64,000 bases of DNA from Bacteroidales bacterium (GCA_012837935.1 DUQG01000038.1:62001-126000); one strand, 5' to 3'; shown: positions 36,862-46,020, counted from the first letter of the stretch. The notes: generated by a model from the letters alone, not told the origin. Program-made: numbers and translations.

Positions 36862-37842
36862 TTACCGAGCAACTGGCTCTAAGCCAGTTGCTCGACTGCA
36901 TAGATACTCAGCCAAATATTCTTGTTCTGTCTGTCCCGGCGTGGGGTAAAATCGTGCCTTATTTAGAACTTGAAGCGTGTCTAAATCCATCACAGTAGAA
37001 TAACCTGCCCTGCAAATGATTTCTTTACACCCTTTGAGAATAGCCACAAATTTTTCATCGTTCAGATGAGAGATTAAATCTATCTGTCGAATTTTTTCGA
37101 TTCGAACATCCTCAGCAGGTTTACCTTGTAGGATAAGAGTTTTGTGTGTGGTATCTTTGAACTTATCTACCATTCTTTTCTCAAAAATGCTGCGTTGCGG
37201 CTCTACGCCAGACAAAATAACGATTGTTTGGTATTCGGTGTTTGGTTCTATCTCAGTAAATTTATCAAAACGGCTTAAAGTTCCAATAAATTTGGCATTG
37301 GGTGGAACCGGATATTTGTGAGAAAGGTCGCCTGAAAGTCCGCCGTCAGCTTCTCTGTCCGGTATCCAGCAGGTATTATATTGGTCGATATAGTGACGAT
37401 GTAATTTGTAAACGATTGGTTCAAGCCACTTTAAGCCTTTCGGCATTTTAATCATTACTTGGTGTGTAATGTATATAGAGTGAGTTTTTTTGTTCCAAAG
37501 TCCAAAGCGATTATCGGAAATTACTTGGTCGAAATGCTCTTTGTCCAGTAATTCATCAAGCCAACGATGTTCCTTCTTAATTCCGATTAGAATTTTTGGA
37601 ATTAAACCTAAGAACTTCCAAATCTGCGAATTGCCTTTTGAGTAGGTGATAGGATAGGATGGTACCTCAATGCTGCGCAGTTGTGGAAATTGTTTTTGTA
37701 GAAAGCTCAAAGGGTAACCATCGCCCACGATAACGACTTCGTGCCCTTCGCTCACCAATCGACGAATAATCGGGACACAGCGCGTGGCGTGCCCTAATCC
37801 CCAATTAAGTGGACAAACCAAAACTTTTTTTCTTTTTTCCAT
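36862..37842 (-). CDS. Glycosyltransferase of GT28/MurG-like fold, with repeat-derived C-terminus
   Basis: A 326-residue GT-B protein. The N-terminus (VLVCPLNWGLGHATRCVPII) and the late stretch CKEIICRAGYSTVMDLDTL followed by PGQTEQEYLAEYL fit the UDP-sugar-binding glycosyltransferases related to MurG and MGDG synthases. The sugar and acceptor are unknown. The last ten residues (RATGLEPVAR) are read from a 29-bp palindromic repeat at 36866-36894, whose far side supplies the stop region. The gene is alone on this strand. Confidence 0.82.
   Translation of the reverse strand: MEKRKKVLVCPLNWGLGHATRCVPIIRRLVSEGHEVVIVGDGYPLSFLQKQFPQLRSIEVPSYPITYSKGNSQIWKFLGLIPKILIGIKKEHRWLDELLDKEHFDQVISDNRFGLWNKKTHSIYITHQVMIKMPKGLKWLEPIVYKLHRHYIDQYNTCWIPDREADGGLSGDLSHKYPVPPNAKFIGTLSRFDKFTEIEPNTEYQTIVILSGVEPQRSIFEKRMVDKFKDTTHKTLILQGKPAEDVRIEKIRQIDLISHLNDEKFVAILKGCKEIICRAGYSTVMDLDTLQVLNKARFYPTPGQTEQEYLAEYLCSRATGLEPVAR
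36866..36894. repeat. GGCT-nnn-AGCC hairpin inside a coding 3' end
   Basis: CGAGCAACTGGCT-CTA-AGCCAGTTGCTCG: perfect 13-bp arms with a 3-nt loop. It lies between the converging metY and glycosyltransferase genes and encodes the latter's last ten residues. It may also act as a terminator for either strand. Confidence 0.85.
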
Positions 37843-38084
37843 TAGAAAGTTATTTCAAAAACACGAAGGTAAAGATATTCTTTATATTTTAGCTGTGGTC
37901 ATTTCGATACGTTGGCGTCATTTCACAGGCTCAATGAATAAAACGCCAACACTCAATGACCTAGTACGGAAATGTTGCTTTGCACCCCGTGTCGCGAAAC
38001 TATAAACTATTTCCACTCTCCACTTCCTTACGTGCCTCGAACATCCAAACAACCAAACGAATAAACAACTGAATAACCGAACAG

Positions 38085-38726
38085 CTACGGTGCCAATCTT
38101 TCAATTTTCCATTCACCGTTTTCTTGCAGTGTGTAGAGCAGTCGGTCGTGCATTCGGCTGGGACGTCCTTGCCAAAACTCAATCTCACGTGGTTTTACAC
38201 GATATCCGCCCCAATGTGGCGGTTTCGGAATTACACCCCGTTTGAAACGCTCGCTGTAATAGTCGAAGGTCTCTTTTAGCCAGCCTTTTCCTGCCACTAC
38301 AAGACTTTGCGTAGAACTCCACGCACCCAGTTTGCTACCTTCCGGACGACTGTTGAAGTAGTCGATGCTTTCCTGTACGGTGGTACGTTCAATTACACCG
38401 CGAATGCGAACTTGTCTTTCCAATTCTTTCCAGAAAAAAACCACAGCCACGTTGGGATTTTCTTCTATCTCTTTCCCTTTGGTGCTATTGTAATTGGTGT
38501 AAAACACAAATCCACGCTCATCAAAAGCCTTCAAAAGTACCACACGAGCATTTGGCATACCGTCTTTAACGGTTGCCACGGTCATTGCATTTACTTCGGT
38601 AATGTCAGACTCGACGGCTTCATCCCACCAAAGTTCAAACATATCAATGGCATTCGGAAGAGCATCCGCCTCATCCAATGTTTTCTTAGAATAATTGATG
38701 CGTATATCTGCTATGTTTTTGTGCAT
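38085..38726 (-). CDS. pdxH: Pyridoxamine 5'-phosphate oxidase
   Basis: A 213-residue FMN enzyme that oxidises pyridoxine or pyridoxamine phosphate to PLP. FMN-binding stretches RVVLLKAFDERGFVFYTNYN and NPNVAVVFFWKELERQVRI are clear, and the protein ends in the conserved WKIERLAP. Length is normal. It appears to be monocistronic. The 240 bp between it and the glycosyltransferase hold no ORF or structure I can support. Upstream (38750-38800) is an AT-rich stretch with short repeated ATTCGT units. Confidence 0.95.
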   Translation of the reverse strand: MHKNIADIRINYSKKTLDEADALPNAIDMFELWWDEAVESDITEVNAMTVATVKDGMPNARVVLLKAFDERGFVFYTNYNSTKGKEIEENPNVAVVFFWKELERQVRIRGVIERTTVQESIDYFNSRPEGSKLGAWSSTQSLVVAGKGWLKETFDYYSERFKRGVIPKPPHWGGYRVKPREIEFWQGRPSRMHDRLLYTLQENGEWKIERLAP

Positions 38727-38824
38727 AAAAAAGTGTAATTATGAGTTAAGATCCCGATAGAATTCGGTGTTCGTACAATTCGTATAAATTCGTGTAATTT
38801 GTAGTTATCAAACAATCCTATAAA

Positions 38825-39454
38825 TCACCGTTTGGACTTATAATAATACGTTTTCCCTTCTGCTTTTACATCAAAAGTGTAAATTTCATCTTCCGGTCTA
38901 TTTTCAAAGTAGCAAAGCATTCCCAAATCTCCGGCACAAAAAAGGCTGTGAAAACAGAAAATGCTTATAAAAAAGTAGTAGAGTGGTTGCTCAAACCAGA
39001 TAATAGCTCCGGCAATGCTACAAACCGCAACCACTACCGCCGGTGCTAATGCAACCACAGCAAAGCGCTTGTAACTAAACACTTGTTGGTCTGCTTGCAC
39101 GTAGAATATAAACTTTTTCAGTTTCATTCCGAAAGAAATTCGCTTTGCACCAACAGCCAAATAGGCGAAAAAATGAAGCAGTTCGTGAATAACAATGATA
39201 GCCGTAAAGCTAAACAAGACACCCCAACCCAGAAACTCGAGCATTACGGTGTCTTTATTTTTCATGTAAAAGGCAAATGCCTTAATTAGTGCGAAGCCAA
39301 ACAGCAATAAACTTATGCCTTGATACATTTTAGCAATCAAGCCAAAGCCCTGATTGCCTTTTAGTTCACGGGCTATAAATGGCTTGATGTCTGAATGCGC
39401 CAAGGTTTCAATTAACTCAAAATCCGGGCTGTTTCTTAATTCTTTTACTGTCAT
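38825..39454 (-). CDS. DUF3267 family putative membrane metalloprotease
   Basis: A 209-residue protein with four or so membrane helices. IHELLHFFAYLAVGAKR carries an HExxH zinc motif inside a helix, as in intramembrane site-2-type proteases, and DUF3267 is related to that group. No substrate is known. Its ATG overlaps the stop codon of the purine nucleoside phosphorylase by one base (TAATG), so it is translated as the last gene of the lpxK operon. Confidence 0.8.
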   Translation of the reverse strand: MTVKELRNSPDFELIETLAHSDIKPFIARELKGNQGFGLIAKMYQGISLLLFGFALIKAFAFYMKNKDTVMLEFLGWGVLFSFTAIIVIHELLHFFAYLAVGAKRISFGMKLKKFIFYVQADQQVFSYKRFAVVALAPAVVVAVCSIAGAIIWFEQPLYYFFISIFCFHSLFCAGDLGMLCYFENRPEDEIYTFDVKAEGKTYYYKSKR

Positions 39455-40269
39455 TATGAAATTTCTGCCACCAATTCTTTCATGATTTGAGTCATTAGCG
39501 GCTGTGCTTTATTACCAACTTCTTGCACTTCCTCATGGCTGACTTCCACAATTTTCCCTTCTACACCCAAGTCGGTAATAATGGACATACCAAACACTTT
39601 CATACCTGCATGGTTCGCCACAATTACTTCCGGAACCGTACTCATCCCCACGGCATCACCACCGATAATGCGGAAATATTTATATTCTGCAGGTGTTTCA
39701 AAAGTTGGTCCCGAAGTGCCTACATAGACACCTTCTACGGTTTTAATATTGTTTCGTTTAGCAATTGCACGTGCTTTTTCAATCAGCTCTTTTGAGTAAG
39801 CCTCACTCATATCGGGGAAGCGTGTACCTAGTTCGTTGAAATTTTTGCCACGTAGCGGATGCTCAGGGAATGTGTTGATATGGTCGGTGATAATCATCAA
39901 ATCACCAATTTCAAAATCGGGGTGCATACCACCCGAAGCATTGGAAACAAGCAAGTTTTCAATTCCCAGAGCTTTCATCACACGCACCGGAAATGTAACT
40001 TCTTTCATGTTGTAACCTTCGTAGTAGTGGAAACGTCCTTGCATAGCTAGTACGTTTACATCGCCTAATTTTCCGAAAATCAGTTTTCCGCTGTGTCCTT
40101 CTACGGTCGATACAGGGAAGTTCGGGATTGTTTCGTAAGGGATTTCCAGTTTTTCGGTTAGTTGAGTAACCAAATTTCCTAATCCTGTACCTAAAATAAT
40201 ACCGGTTTTCGGTAACACTTGCACTTTAGATTTTATAAAATCAGCTGTTTCTTGAATTTTTTGTAACAT
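39454..40269 (-). CDS. Purine nucleoside phosphorylase (trimeric type)
   Basis: A 271-residue enzyme that splits purine nucleosides with phosphate for salvage. The phosphate-binding TGIILGTGLGNL, HSGKLIFGKLG, NASGGMHPDFEIGDLM and the specificity stretch GGDAVGMSTVPEVIVANH are those of the trimeric PNP class. Its start lies 29 bp inside the lpxK coding end, and its stop overlaps the DUF3267 start, so the three genes are tightly coupled. Confidence 0.95.
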   Translation of the reverse strand: MLQKIQETADFIKSKVQVLPKTGIILGTGLGNLVTQLTEKLEIPYETIPNFPVSTVEGHSGKLIFGKLGDVNVLAMQGRFHYYEGYNMKEVTFPVRVMKALGIENLLVSNASGGMHPDFEIGDLMIITDHINTFPEHPLRGKNFNELGTRFPDMSEAYSKELIEKARAIAKRNNIKTVEGVYVGTSGPTFETPAEYKYFRIIGGDAVGMSTVPEVIVANHAGMKVFGMSIITDLGVEGKIVEVSHEEVQEVGNKAQPLMTQIMKELVAEIS

Positions 40270-41317
40270 AGTCTTTAATTGTTTCTGTGAACACCTTGTG
40301 TTCGTTATTTAATATTTTTACTTCCAAGGGTAATACAAAAAGGTTTTTCCGAATGTTTTCGGTTAAAAACTCATTTGATTTCAAACGAGAAAGGTCCTTT
40401 TCTGTTGTGATAATCAACTTTTTTTCCGGAAGATTTAAGAAAATTTCATCTATTTTCTCAATTTCTTTTTCTGTAAAATCATGATGGTCAGGGAAAAACA
40501 TCGGTGTAATTTTGCTTGTGTATTCTTGGAAAAAGTTCCACATCGGTTGTGGATTTTCTATCCCCGTCCAAAGCAAAATATGGCTTTCCGCATCCAATTC
40601 AGCTGTTTTTTGCTTATTGTCATTCTCAAATCCGGCATAAAGTTTTCCGTATCGGAAAGTTGAGAAAAATAGCTGCTGATGCGGTTTGATATTCAATTTT
40701 TTCTCAATCTCTTGCCTTTTCGTAGTATTAATTTCCTCATCACACTTCGTAACAATTATAATATCGGCTCTTTTGTTATTACTTTTCCATTCGCGTAGCG
40801 AACCGTAAGGCAACATATAATCATCGGAATATAGTTTGTTAAATTCCGTAAGCAAGATTGACAAACCCGGTTTTACGTGCCGATGTTGGTAAGCATCATC
40901 CAATAAAATCACCTCTATTTCAGGCTTTTCTTTCAGCAAATTTTCGATTCCGATCACCCGCTTTTCTGCTACTGCAACGGCTGTATTTGGAAATTTGCTG
41001 TAAATCTGAAACGGTTCATCACCGATGGTTTTTGCCGTGTCATTTTTATTGGCTAGTCGATAGCCTTTGGTTTGACGTTTATATCCGCGACTTAGCACGG
41101 CAGTTTTCCAATCTTTACCCAAGATATTTAGCAAAAATTCTGTATGTGGTGTTTTGCCTGTGCCACCTACTGCCAGATTCCCGATGCTGATTATAGGTAG
41201 TTGAAAGGATGTAGAAGAGAGAATTTTAGCGTCAAAAAGAAAATTGCGAAATTGGGTTATGCCACCGTATAGCCACGATAGTAAATAGAAAACAATATTT
41301 TTATTGGGTTTTGCCAT
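40241..41317 (-). CDS. lpxK: Tetraacyldisaccharide 4'-kinase
   Basis: A 358-residue inner-membrane enzyme that phosphorylates the 4' position of the lipid A precursor. The N-terminal hydrophobic helix is followed by Walker A GNLAVGGTGKTPHTEFLL (near residue 50) and DDAYQHRHVKPGLSILL (near 140), both characteristic. It leads a three-gene operon (lpxK-PNP-DUF3267) with overlapping ends, from a TATCTTTG promoter. Confidence 0.95.
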   Translation of the reverse strand: MAKPNKNIVFYLLSWLYGGITQFRNFLFDAKILSSTSFQLPIISIGNLAVGGTGKTPHTEFLLNILGKDWKTAVLSRGYKRQTKGYRLANKNDTAKTIGDEPFQIYSKFPNTAVAVAEKRVIGIENLLKEKPEIEVILLDDAYQHRHVKPGLSILLTEFNKLYSDDYMLPYGSLREWKSNNKRADIIIVTKCDEEINTTKRQEIEKKLNIKPHQQLFFSTFRYGKLYAGFENDNKQKTAELDAESHILLWTGIENPQPMWNFFQEYTSKITPMFFPDHHDFTEKEIEKIDEIFLNLPEKKLIITTEKDLSRLKSNEFLTENIRKNLFVLPLEVKILNNEHKVFTETIKDYVTKNSRNS

Positions 41318-41337
41318 CTCAGTTTTTTCCTATTATA

Positions 41338-41345
41338 CAAAGATA
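41338..41345 (-). promoter_or_regulatory. -7 promoter element of the lpxK operon
   Basis: TATCTTTG on the minus strand, 20 bp before the lpxK ATG. Confidence 0.6.
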
Positions 41346-41408
41346 AAAAATGTTTTGGAAATAATGGGTGTAAAGCCGTAGAATTGGAAGTCTTTGGTTT
41401 GTAAAAGA

Positions 41409-41436
41409 AAAAGGCACTGCTCAAAGCAATGCCTTT
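41409..41436 (-). terminator. Intrinsic terminator of sppA
   Basis: AAAAGGCA-C-TGCT and AGCA-A-TGCCTTTT form a stem with one internal mismatch and a 3-nt loop, about 20 bp after the sppA stop. Confidence 0.75.
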
Positions 41437-41458
41437 TCTATATATTATTTGTTGTTTT

Positions 41459-43237
41459 TTAGTTCAATGAAATTTGATAAGGCATCAATGCGAAAGCTCC
41501 ATTCATACTTTTAGCTTGTTCTATTTGCTTTAAGATTAAGAAGTTTTCGTTACCTAGTTTTGATTTCATAAATTTAGCTTCTACTTCAGAGTTCATATCT
41601 TTCAGCAGACGAGTCATAAAGTCTTCTTTTTCCGGATAATCTTTTACTCTGTAATTACTTAGGTTCGCTTTGGCGGCAGCAATTTTTATAGCATCGTCCA
41701 ATCCACCGAGTTTATCCACTAAACCTAATCTGAGCGCATCCTCACCTGTCCACACACGACCTTCTGCTACAGCTTTCAAACTGTCAATCTGCATATTACG
41801 TCCATCAGCACAACGTTTTGTAAAGAGTTCATATCCTCTGTTAATGTGAGTTTGCAGCATATTCCGCTCTTCCGGTGTAAATGCACGTCTGAAACCAGTC
41901 ATCATATCACTCATTTTGTTGGTTTTTACACCGTCATGCGTCAAACCGATTTTTTTGTGTAAACCGGCTGTGTTAGGAATTGTTCCAAAAATACCGATTG
42001 AACCGGTAATGGTGTTTGGTTGAGCCAATATACTGTCGGCGTTACAAGAAATATAGTATCCGCCGGAAGCCGCATAATCACCCATTGAAACGATAAGCGG
42101 TTTCTCTCTTTTCAAGTTTTCAAGTGCATGCCAAATTTGCTCGGAACCGTAAGCGCTACCGCCCGGCGAATTTACACGTAATACAACGGCTTTAACTGAT
42201 TTATCCTCAGCTACTTCGTTGATAGTTTCAACAAGTTTCTCAGAGTCAATGCCACTGCCTGATGAACTCATACCCGGCATGTCAATCGCACCGTAAGCAT
42301 AAATTACAGCCACTTTGTCTTTTTGCATTTTTATATTTTCAGGCACGTTTGTAAGATCTTTGTGCGAAACAAGATTGATGTTTTTGAAGTCTTCTGCATT
42401 GGTAAGCTTTTTCAAAACTTCTTTCATACCGTCAGCGTACATAATGCTGTCCACAAGTTTATTTTCCACCAGCTTTTTGGTTTCTTGGAAAGTCATTACA
42501 TCGTCGGCGTAGGTGTTCAGAACCTCTTTTGACAAGTTTCGTGATTGCGAAACAGCGTCAAGAACGGAATTCCAGATAGAATTGATGTAAACGGTTACTT
42601 GCTCACGATTGGCAGCACTCATTTCGGTCTGAATAAAAGGTTCTACTGCAGATTTGAAAGTACCTACTTTTACCACCTGCATTTCTATACCAAGTTTATC
42701 CAAAGTGTTTTTGTAAAATGTGGTAGTTGCTGAAATTCCCTGAAATTCAAGCATTCCTTCTGGGTTAATGTAAATTTTATCCGCTACGGATGCAAGGTAG
42801 TAGTTGCTTTGCGTGTAGCTGTCGGCGTAAGCCACAATAAATTTTCCACTCTCTTTGAAGTCTGCAAGTGCATCTCTAATCTCTTTTAACGATGCATAAC
42901 CACCTATAAGCATTCCGTTTTTTAGGTAAATTCCTTTGATGTTTTCATCGTTTTTTGCTTTTCGGATATTGGTAAGCACATCATCCAGTCCTATGGAACC
43001 AAGGACTTCTTGTCCAGTCATTCCTGCAAGCATTCCTTCAAAAGGGTCATCCTGTGAACGCTCTAAAAGTTCACCTTTCAACTCAAGTTCATACACTGAG
43101 TTAGGTTGTATTTTTACTGTTTTGCTGGATGAGCTTGCTATGGCGCCAATCATTCCCAGCATAATTAAAAATCCAATAAAGGAAGTAATCATGATACCCA
43201 CGATAGTCGCTAGGGTAAATTTTAGAAATTGTTTTAT
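41459..43237 (-). CDS. sppA: Signal peptide peptidase SppA, 67K type
   Basis: A membrane-anchored serine protease that degrades cleaved signal peptides, with two ClpP-like halves. The nucleophile Ser is in GDYAASGGYYISCNADS (near residue 390) and the general-base Lys is in the first half. The nearest standard start is GTG at 43201 (580 residues), but codons upstream read KQFLKFTLATIVG, the usual SppA N-terminal anchor. They begin with ATA at 43237, where other SppA proteins have Met, so I extend the gene to 43237. If ATA is not used, the start is 43201. A terminator follows. Confidence 0.8.
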   Translation of the reverse strand: MKQFLKFTLATIVGIMITSFIGFLIMLGMIGAIASSSSKTVKIQPNSVYELELKGELLERSQDDPFEGMLAGMTGQEVLGSIGLDDVLTNIRKAKNDENIKGIYLKNGMLIGGYASLKEIRDALADFKESGKFIVAYADSYTQSNYYLASVADKIYINPEGMLEFQGISATTTFYKNTLDKLGIEMQVVKVGTFKSAVEPFIQTEMSAANREQVTVYINSIWNSVLDAVSQSRNLSKEVLNTYADDVMTFQETKKLVENKLVDSIMYADGMKEVLKKLTNAEDFKNINLVSHKDLTNVPENIKMQKDKVAVIYAYGAIDMPGMSSSGSGIDSEKLVETINEVAEDKSVKAVVLRVNSPGGSAYGSEQIWHALENLKREKPLIVSMGDYAASGGYYISCNADSILAQPNTITGSIGIFGTIPNTAGLHKKIGLTHDGVKTNKMSDMMTGFRRAFTPEERNMLQTHINRGYELFTKRCADGRNMQIDSLKAVAEGRVWTGEDALRLGLVDKLGGLDDAIKIAAAKANLSNYRVKDYPEKEDFMTRLLKDMNSEVEAKFMKSKLGNENFLILKQIEQAKSMNGAFALMPYQISLN

Positions 43238-43359
43238 ACTTTTTAATGATATTAATTTGTTTTGTAGTACAATTAAGTTTTAATTCTGCAAAGTAACAAA
43301 AAAATATGTGATTATTTTGATTTTGAGCTTAATAATCAATTGAAACTTGCCGAATTATG

Positions 43360-43656
43360 TCAAACATATTTCAAAATAATGTTTTTCAATGAATTTTTAT
43401 CCATTCCGCCCGGTTGTTGCCAAACTATATTTCCATTTTTGAAAATCATAAGCGTAGGAACTGAGCGGATTTGAAAGCGTGCAGCGGTTGCCGGGTTTTT
43501 ATCCACATCTATTTTTAGCACACGAGCTGTGCTTTGCAGTTCTTTCCCTAATTGCTGAATTATAGGTGTCATGGCTTTGCAAGGACCGCACCAAGTGGCA
43601 TAAAAATCAACCAATGTAGGTTTGTTGGATTGAATTATATCGTTAAATGTTTCCAT
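43360..43656 (-). CDS. Thioredoxin
   Basis: A 98-residue thioredoxin with the active site ATWCGPCKAM (C22-C25), the cis-proline loop RSVPTLMIF and no signal peptide, so it is cytoplasmic. It reduces protein disulfides. It follows hsp20 on the same strand, but a strong terminator lies between them, so it may be expressed alone or by read-through. Confidence 0.93.
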   Translation of the reverse strand: METFNDIIQSNKPTLVDFYATWCGPCKAMTPIIQQLGKELQSTARVLKIDVDKNPATAARFQIRSVPTLMIFKNGNIVWQQPGGMDKNSLKNIILKYV

Positions 43657-43663
43657 ATTATTT

Positions 43664-43701
43664 TTTATAAAAAAAGGGAAGACGAACTCGTCGTCCTCCC
43701 T
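43664..43701 (-). terminator. Intrinsic terminator between hsp20 and thioredoxin
   Basis: AGGGAAGACGA and TCGTCCTCCCT form an 11-bp stem with one wobble and a 5-nt loop. On the minus strand it is followed by a run of seven T (43668-43674 complement), 20 bp after the hsp20 stop. Confidence 0.85.
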
Positions 43702-43720
43702 GATTATGCAAAATTATCAA

Positions 43721-44149
43721 TTATTTAATCTCAATTGCTCTAGGAGCTTTCGGCTTAGCCTCTTCTTTTTTAGGAATAGATACAGTCAAAATTCCTTTGT
43801 CATAAGCAGCTTCTACTTTATCGCCATCGGCAGTTTCCGGTAGGCTGAATGAGCGGCAGAAAGATTGATAGCTAAATTCACGTTTGGTGTAGCGAGCCTC
43901 CTCTGTTTCATTTTCAGCTTGTTTTTCAGACGAAATAGTCAAAACTTCGTTATGAACTTCAATTTTGAAATCGCTCTTATCAAATCCCGGTGCAGCCAAT
44001 TCAATGCTGTACTCGTGGTCAGTCTCTTTTACGTTAACAGATGGCAACGTAGTGTTTGTTTTTGAATAATTTCTGGATGTCCAGTCAAATAAATCTGAGT
44101 CAAAAAAACGGTCAATCAATGGATTGCCTGTAAATCTTACTAGTGTCAT
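43721..44149 (-). CDS. Small heat shock protein (Hsp20/alpha-crystallin)
   Basis: A 142-residue chaperone counted from the ATG at 44149, which gives the usual MTLVRFTGNPLIDRFFDSDL start; the frame continues upstream but without family resemblance. The alpha-crystallin domain spans about 37-130 (ELAAPGFDKSDFKIEVHNEVL, AAYDKGILTVSIPKKE) and a short C-terminal tail follows. It holds unfolded proteins under stress. It has a 190-bp upstream region with no clear promoter match. Confidence 0.93.
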   Translation of the reverse strand: MTLVRFTGNPLIDRFFDSDLFDWTSRNYSKTNTTLPSVNVKETDHEYSIELAAPGFDKSDFKIEVHNEVLTISSEKQAENETEEARYTKREFSYQSFCRSFSLPETADGDKVEAAYDKGILTVSIPKKEEAKPKAPRAIEIK

Positions 44150-44352
44150 AATTTTATTCCTTTCTATATTTAATTTGTTATACTTTTTAATTGTTGTTCG
44201 CCTTAATAAGTGCAAATTAAATACTAAAGGAATTTTGCTGACAAAATGACGCTTTAGGTGCTGATTTAAAATATCAAACCCCACGTTTGTTTGTTGTGTG
44301 GGGCTTAATGGCGTTTTGCGCACTGACAAAATGTCTTATGTTTGTTTCTCAC

Positions 44353-46020
44353 TTAATATTGAAAACTACTTCCACCAACAAATTCCCTTAGTAGCGATGT
44401 GGGTGGAATTTCGCTATCTTCTATTGCCACGAAATAGCGTAAGAATCGCAATAAACGGTGAGTTTCCGTATATTCTTCGCTGTTTTTGGGAACTTGTTCC
44501 AAGATTGGCATCACGTGTCGTTTTAGCACCGCCAACTCAAAAATCAGAGCCGAGTTAAACATAATATCAGCATTTTCTTGGAAAGGGAAAATCCATTTAT
44601 CTTCACCTTTTCGCACACTGCCCCAGCGTCCAATAGTATCTCGAGGCGAGTAGCCACGGTAGCGATAGTCACGGATAATACGGCGCAGCAAGCGCGTGTC
44701 GGCGGTTGGTACCCAGTTGTGTTCATCGATAGCAATAGTGGTCAATGCCGAAACGTAAATTTTGAATAAAGCATTTTCCGGAATATGTTGGGTAAGTTCA
44801 GGATTTAAAGCGTGAATTCCTTCCAAAATAAGCAAGGTATCTGATTCTAATTTTAGTTTTGAGCCTTTAAATACTCGTTTCCCTTTTTCAAAGTCGTAGG
44901 ATGGCACTTCAATTTCTTCTCCGGCAAAAAGTTGTTCCATTTGTTTATGGAAAAAATCCAAATCTAGCGCATAAAGACTTTCAAAATCCCAATTACCCTC
45001 TTCATCGCGTGGTGTATTAACTCTGTTTACAAAATAATCATCCAGTGAAATCGTTCTTGGTTTTAAGCCACTAACCAATAGTTGAATAGAGAGTCGTTTG
45101 CTGAAAGTCGTTTTGCCGGACGACGAGGGTCCAGAAACCAAAATAACCTTCACCTCCGGTCTGCCCTGTATCATATCAGCAATCGAAGCGACTTTTTTCT
45201 CGTGAAGAGCCTCGGCTATTTTTATAAGATTAAAAGCTTGATTACCAATACAGGCTTTGTTTAGTTCACCTACGGTGCTTAGTCCCATAATTTTGTTCCA
45301 ACTCAAAAACTCTTTGAAAATCTCGAACATTTTCGGTTGAAGTACCATATCTTCTAACACTACGGGGTTTTCTCTGTTTGGCACTTGTAAAAGCATACCG
45401 TCGTAGTACGGAATTAGGTCGAAAACATCCAAATAATCAGTAGATGGCAATAAAATACTGGTGTAATAGTCTATAAAATCCCCGATGCGGTAGTAACGCA
45501 AGTATGGCTCGCCAAGGCTGTCGAAAAGCGCGTCTTTTGAAGTGTTGTTCTGCCCGTTGTGGAATAATTCTTTAACCTGTTCGGCTTGCTTTTCTTCCAT
45601 AATAACAGGTTCAGCGCTGTCAATAATTTCCTGCATTTTAGCTTTTATTTTCGCAACAATTTCAGGCGTTATTGGTTGGTTGATATTTTCTATTTGACAA
45701 TAATAGCCTTTGGAAATCGGGTGTTCAATGCGAATAACCGATTGCGGATAAAGTTTCGCTACTGCTTTGGAAAGCACCATGCAGAGCGTACGAACATAGA
45801 CACGCATGCCTGACGAGCAACTAGTGTCGATAAATTCAATGTCTTTGGGTTTATAGACTAGGAAATTTAAGTCTTCGACTTTGTAGTTAACTCTTGCGGC
45901 AACTACTTGATAGTCAAGTTTTATGTTAAGTGATTGGTAAATCTCTAGAAGTGAAGTTCCTTTTGGAAATGAATGATACTTTTGTGTGTTTTTACAATAA
46001 ATAACTACGTCTTTTGTCAT
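44353..46020 (-). CDS. TGS-domain nucleoside (uridine) kinase
   Basis: A 555-residue fusion common in Bacteroidota. An N-terminal TGS domain (1-65) and a threonyl-tRNA-synthetase-like editing-fold region (about 65-200) precede a uridine kinase/phosphoribulokinase domain with Walker A VSGPSSSGKTTFSKRL (near residue 295) and ISLDDYFVNR. It probably phosphorylates a nucleoside; the role of the TGS part is unknown. It is alone on this strand between hsp20 and a surface-type protein. Confidence 0.87.
   Translation of the reverse strand: MTKDVVIYCKNTQKYHSFPKGTSLLEIYQSLNIKLDYQVVAARVNYKVEDLNFLVYKPKDIEFIDTSCSSGMRVYVRTLCMVLSKAVAKLYPQSVIRIEHPISKGYYCQIENINQPITPEIVAKIKAKMQEIIDSAEPVIMEEKQAEQVKELFHNGQNNTSKDALFDSLGEPYLRYYRIGDFIDYYTSILLPSTDYLDVFDLIPYYDGMLLQVPNRENPVVLEDMVLQPKMFEIFKEFLSWNKIMGLSTVGELNKACIGNQAFNLIKIAEALHEKKVASIADMIQGRPEVKVILVSGPSSSGKTTFSKRLSIQLLVSGLKPRTISLDDYFVNRVNTPRDEEGNWDFESLYALDLDFFHKQMEQLFAGEEIEVPSYDFEKGKRVFKGSKLKLESDTLLILEGIHALNPELTQHIPENALFKIYVSALTTIAIDEHNWVPTADTRLLRRIIRDYRYRGYSPRDTIGRWGSVRKGEDKWIFPFQENADIMFNSALIFELAVLKRHVMPILEQVPKNSEEYTETHRLLRFLRYFVAIEDSEIPPTSLLREFVGGSSFQY

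Noticed and set aside
38750-38800. Short ATTCGT repeats as a CRISPR-like or regulatory array
   Set aside because: The units are 6-8 bp, irregular and without spacers; this looks like common AT-rich low-complexity DNA.
44150-44329. 60-residue N-terminal extension of the small heat shock protein
   Set aside because: The added residues have no likeness to the family, and MTLVRFTGNPLIDRFF is the expected beginning.
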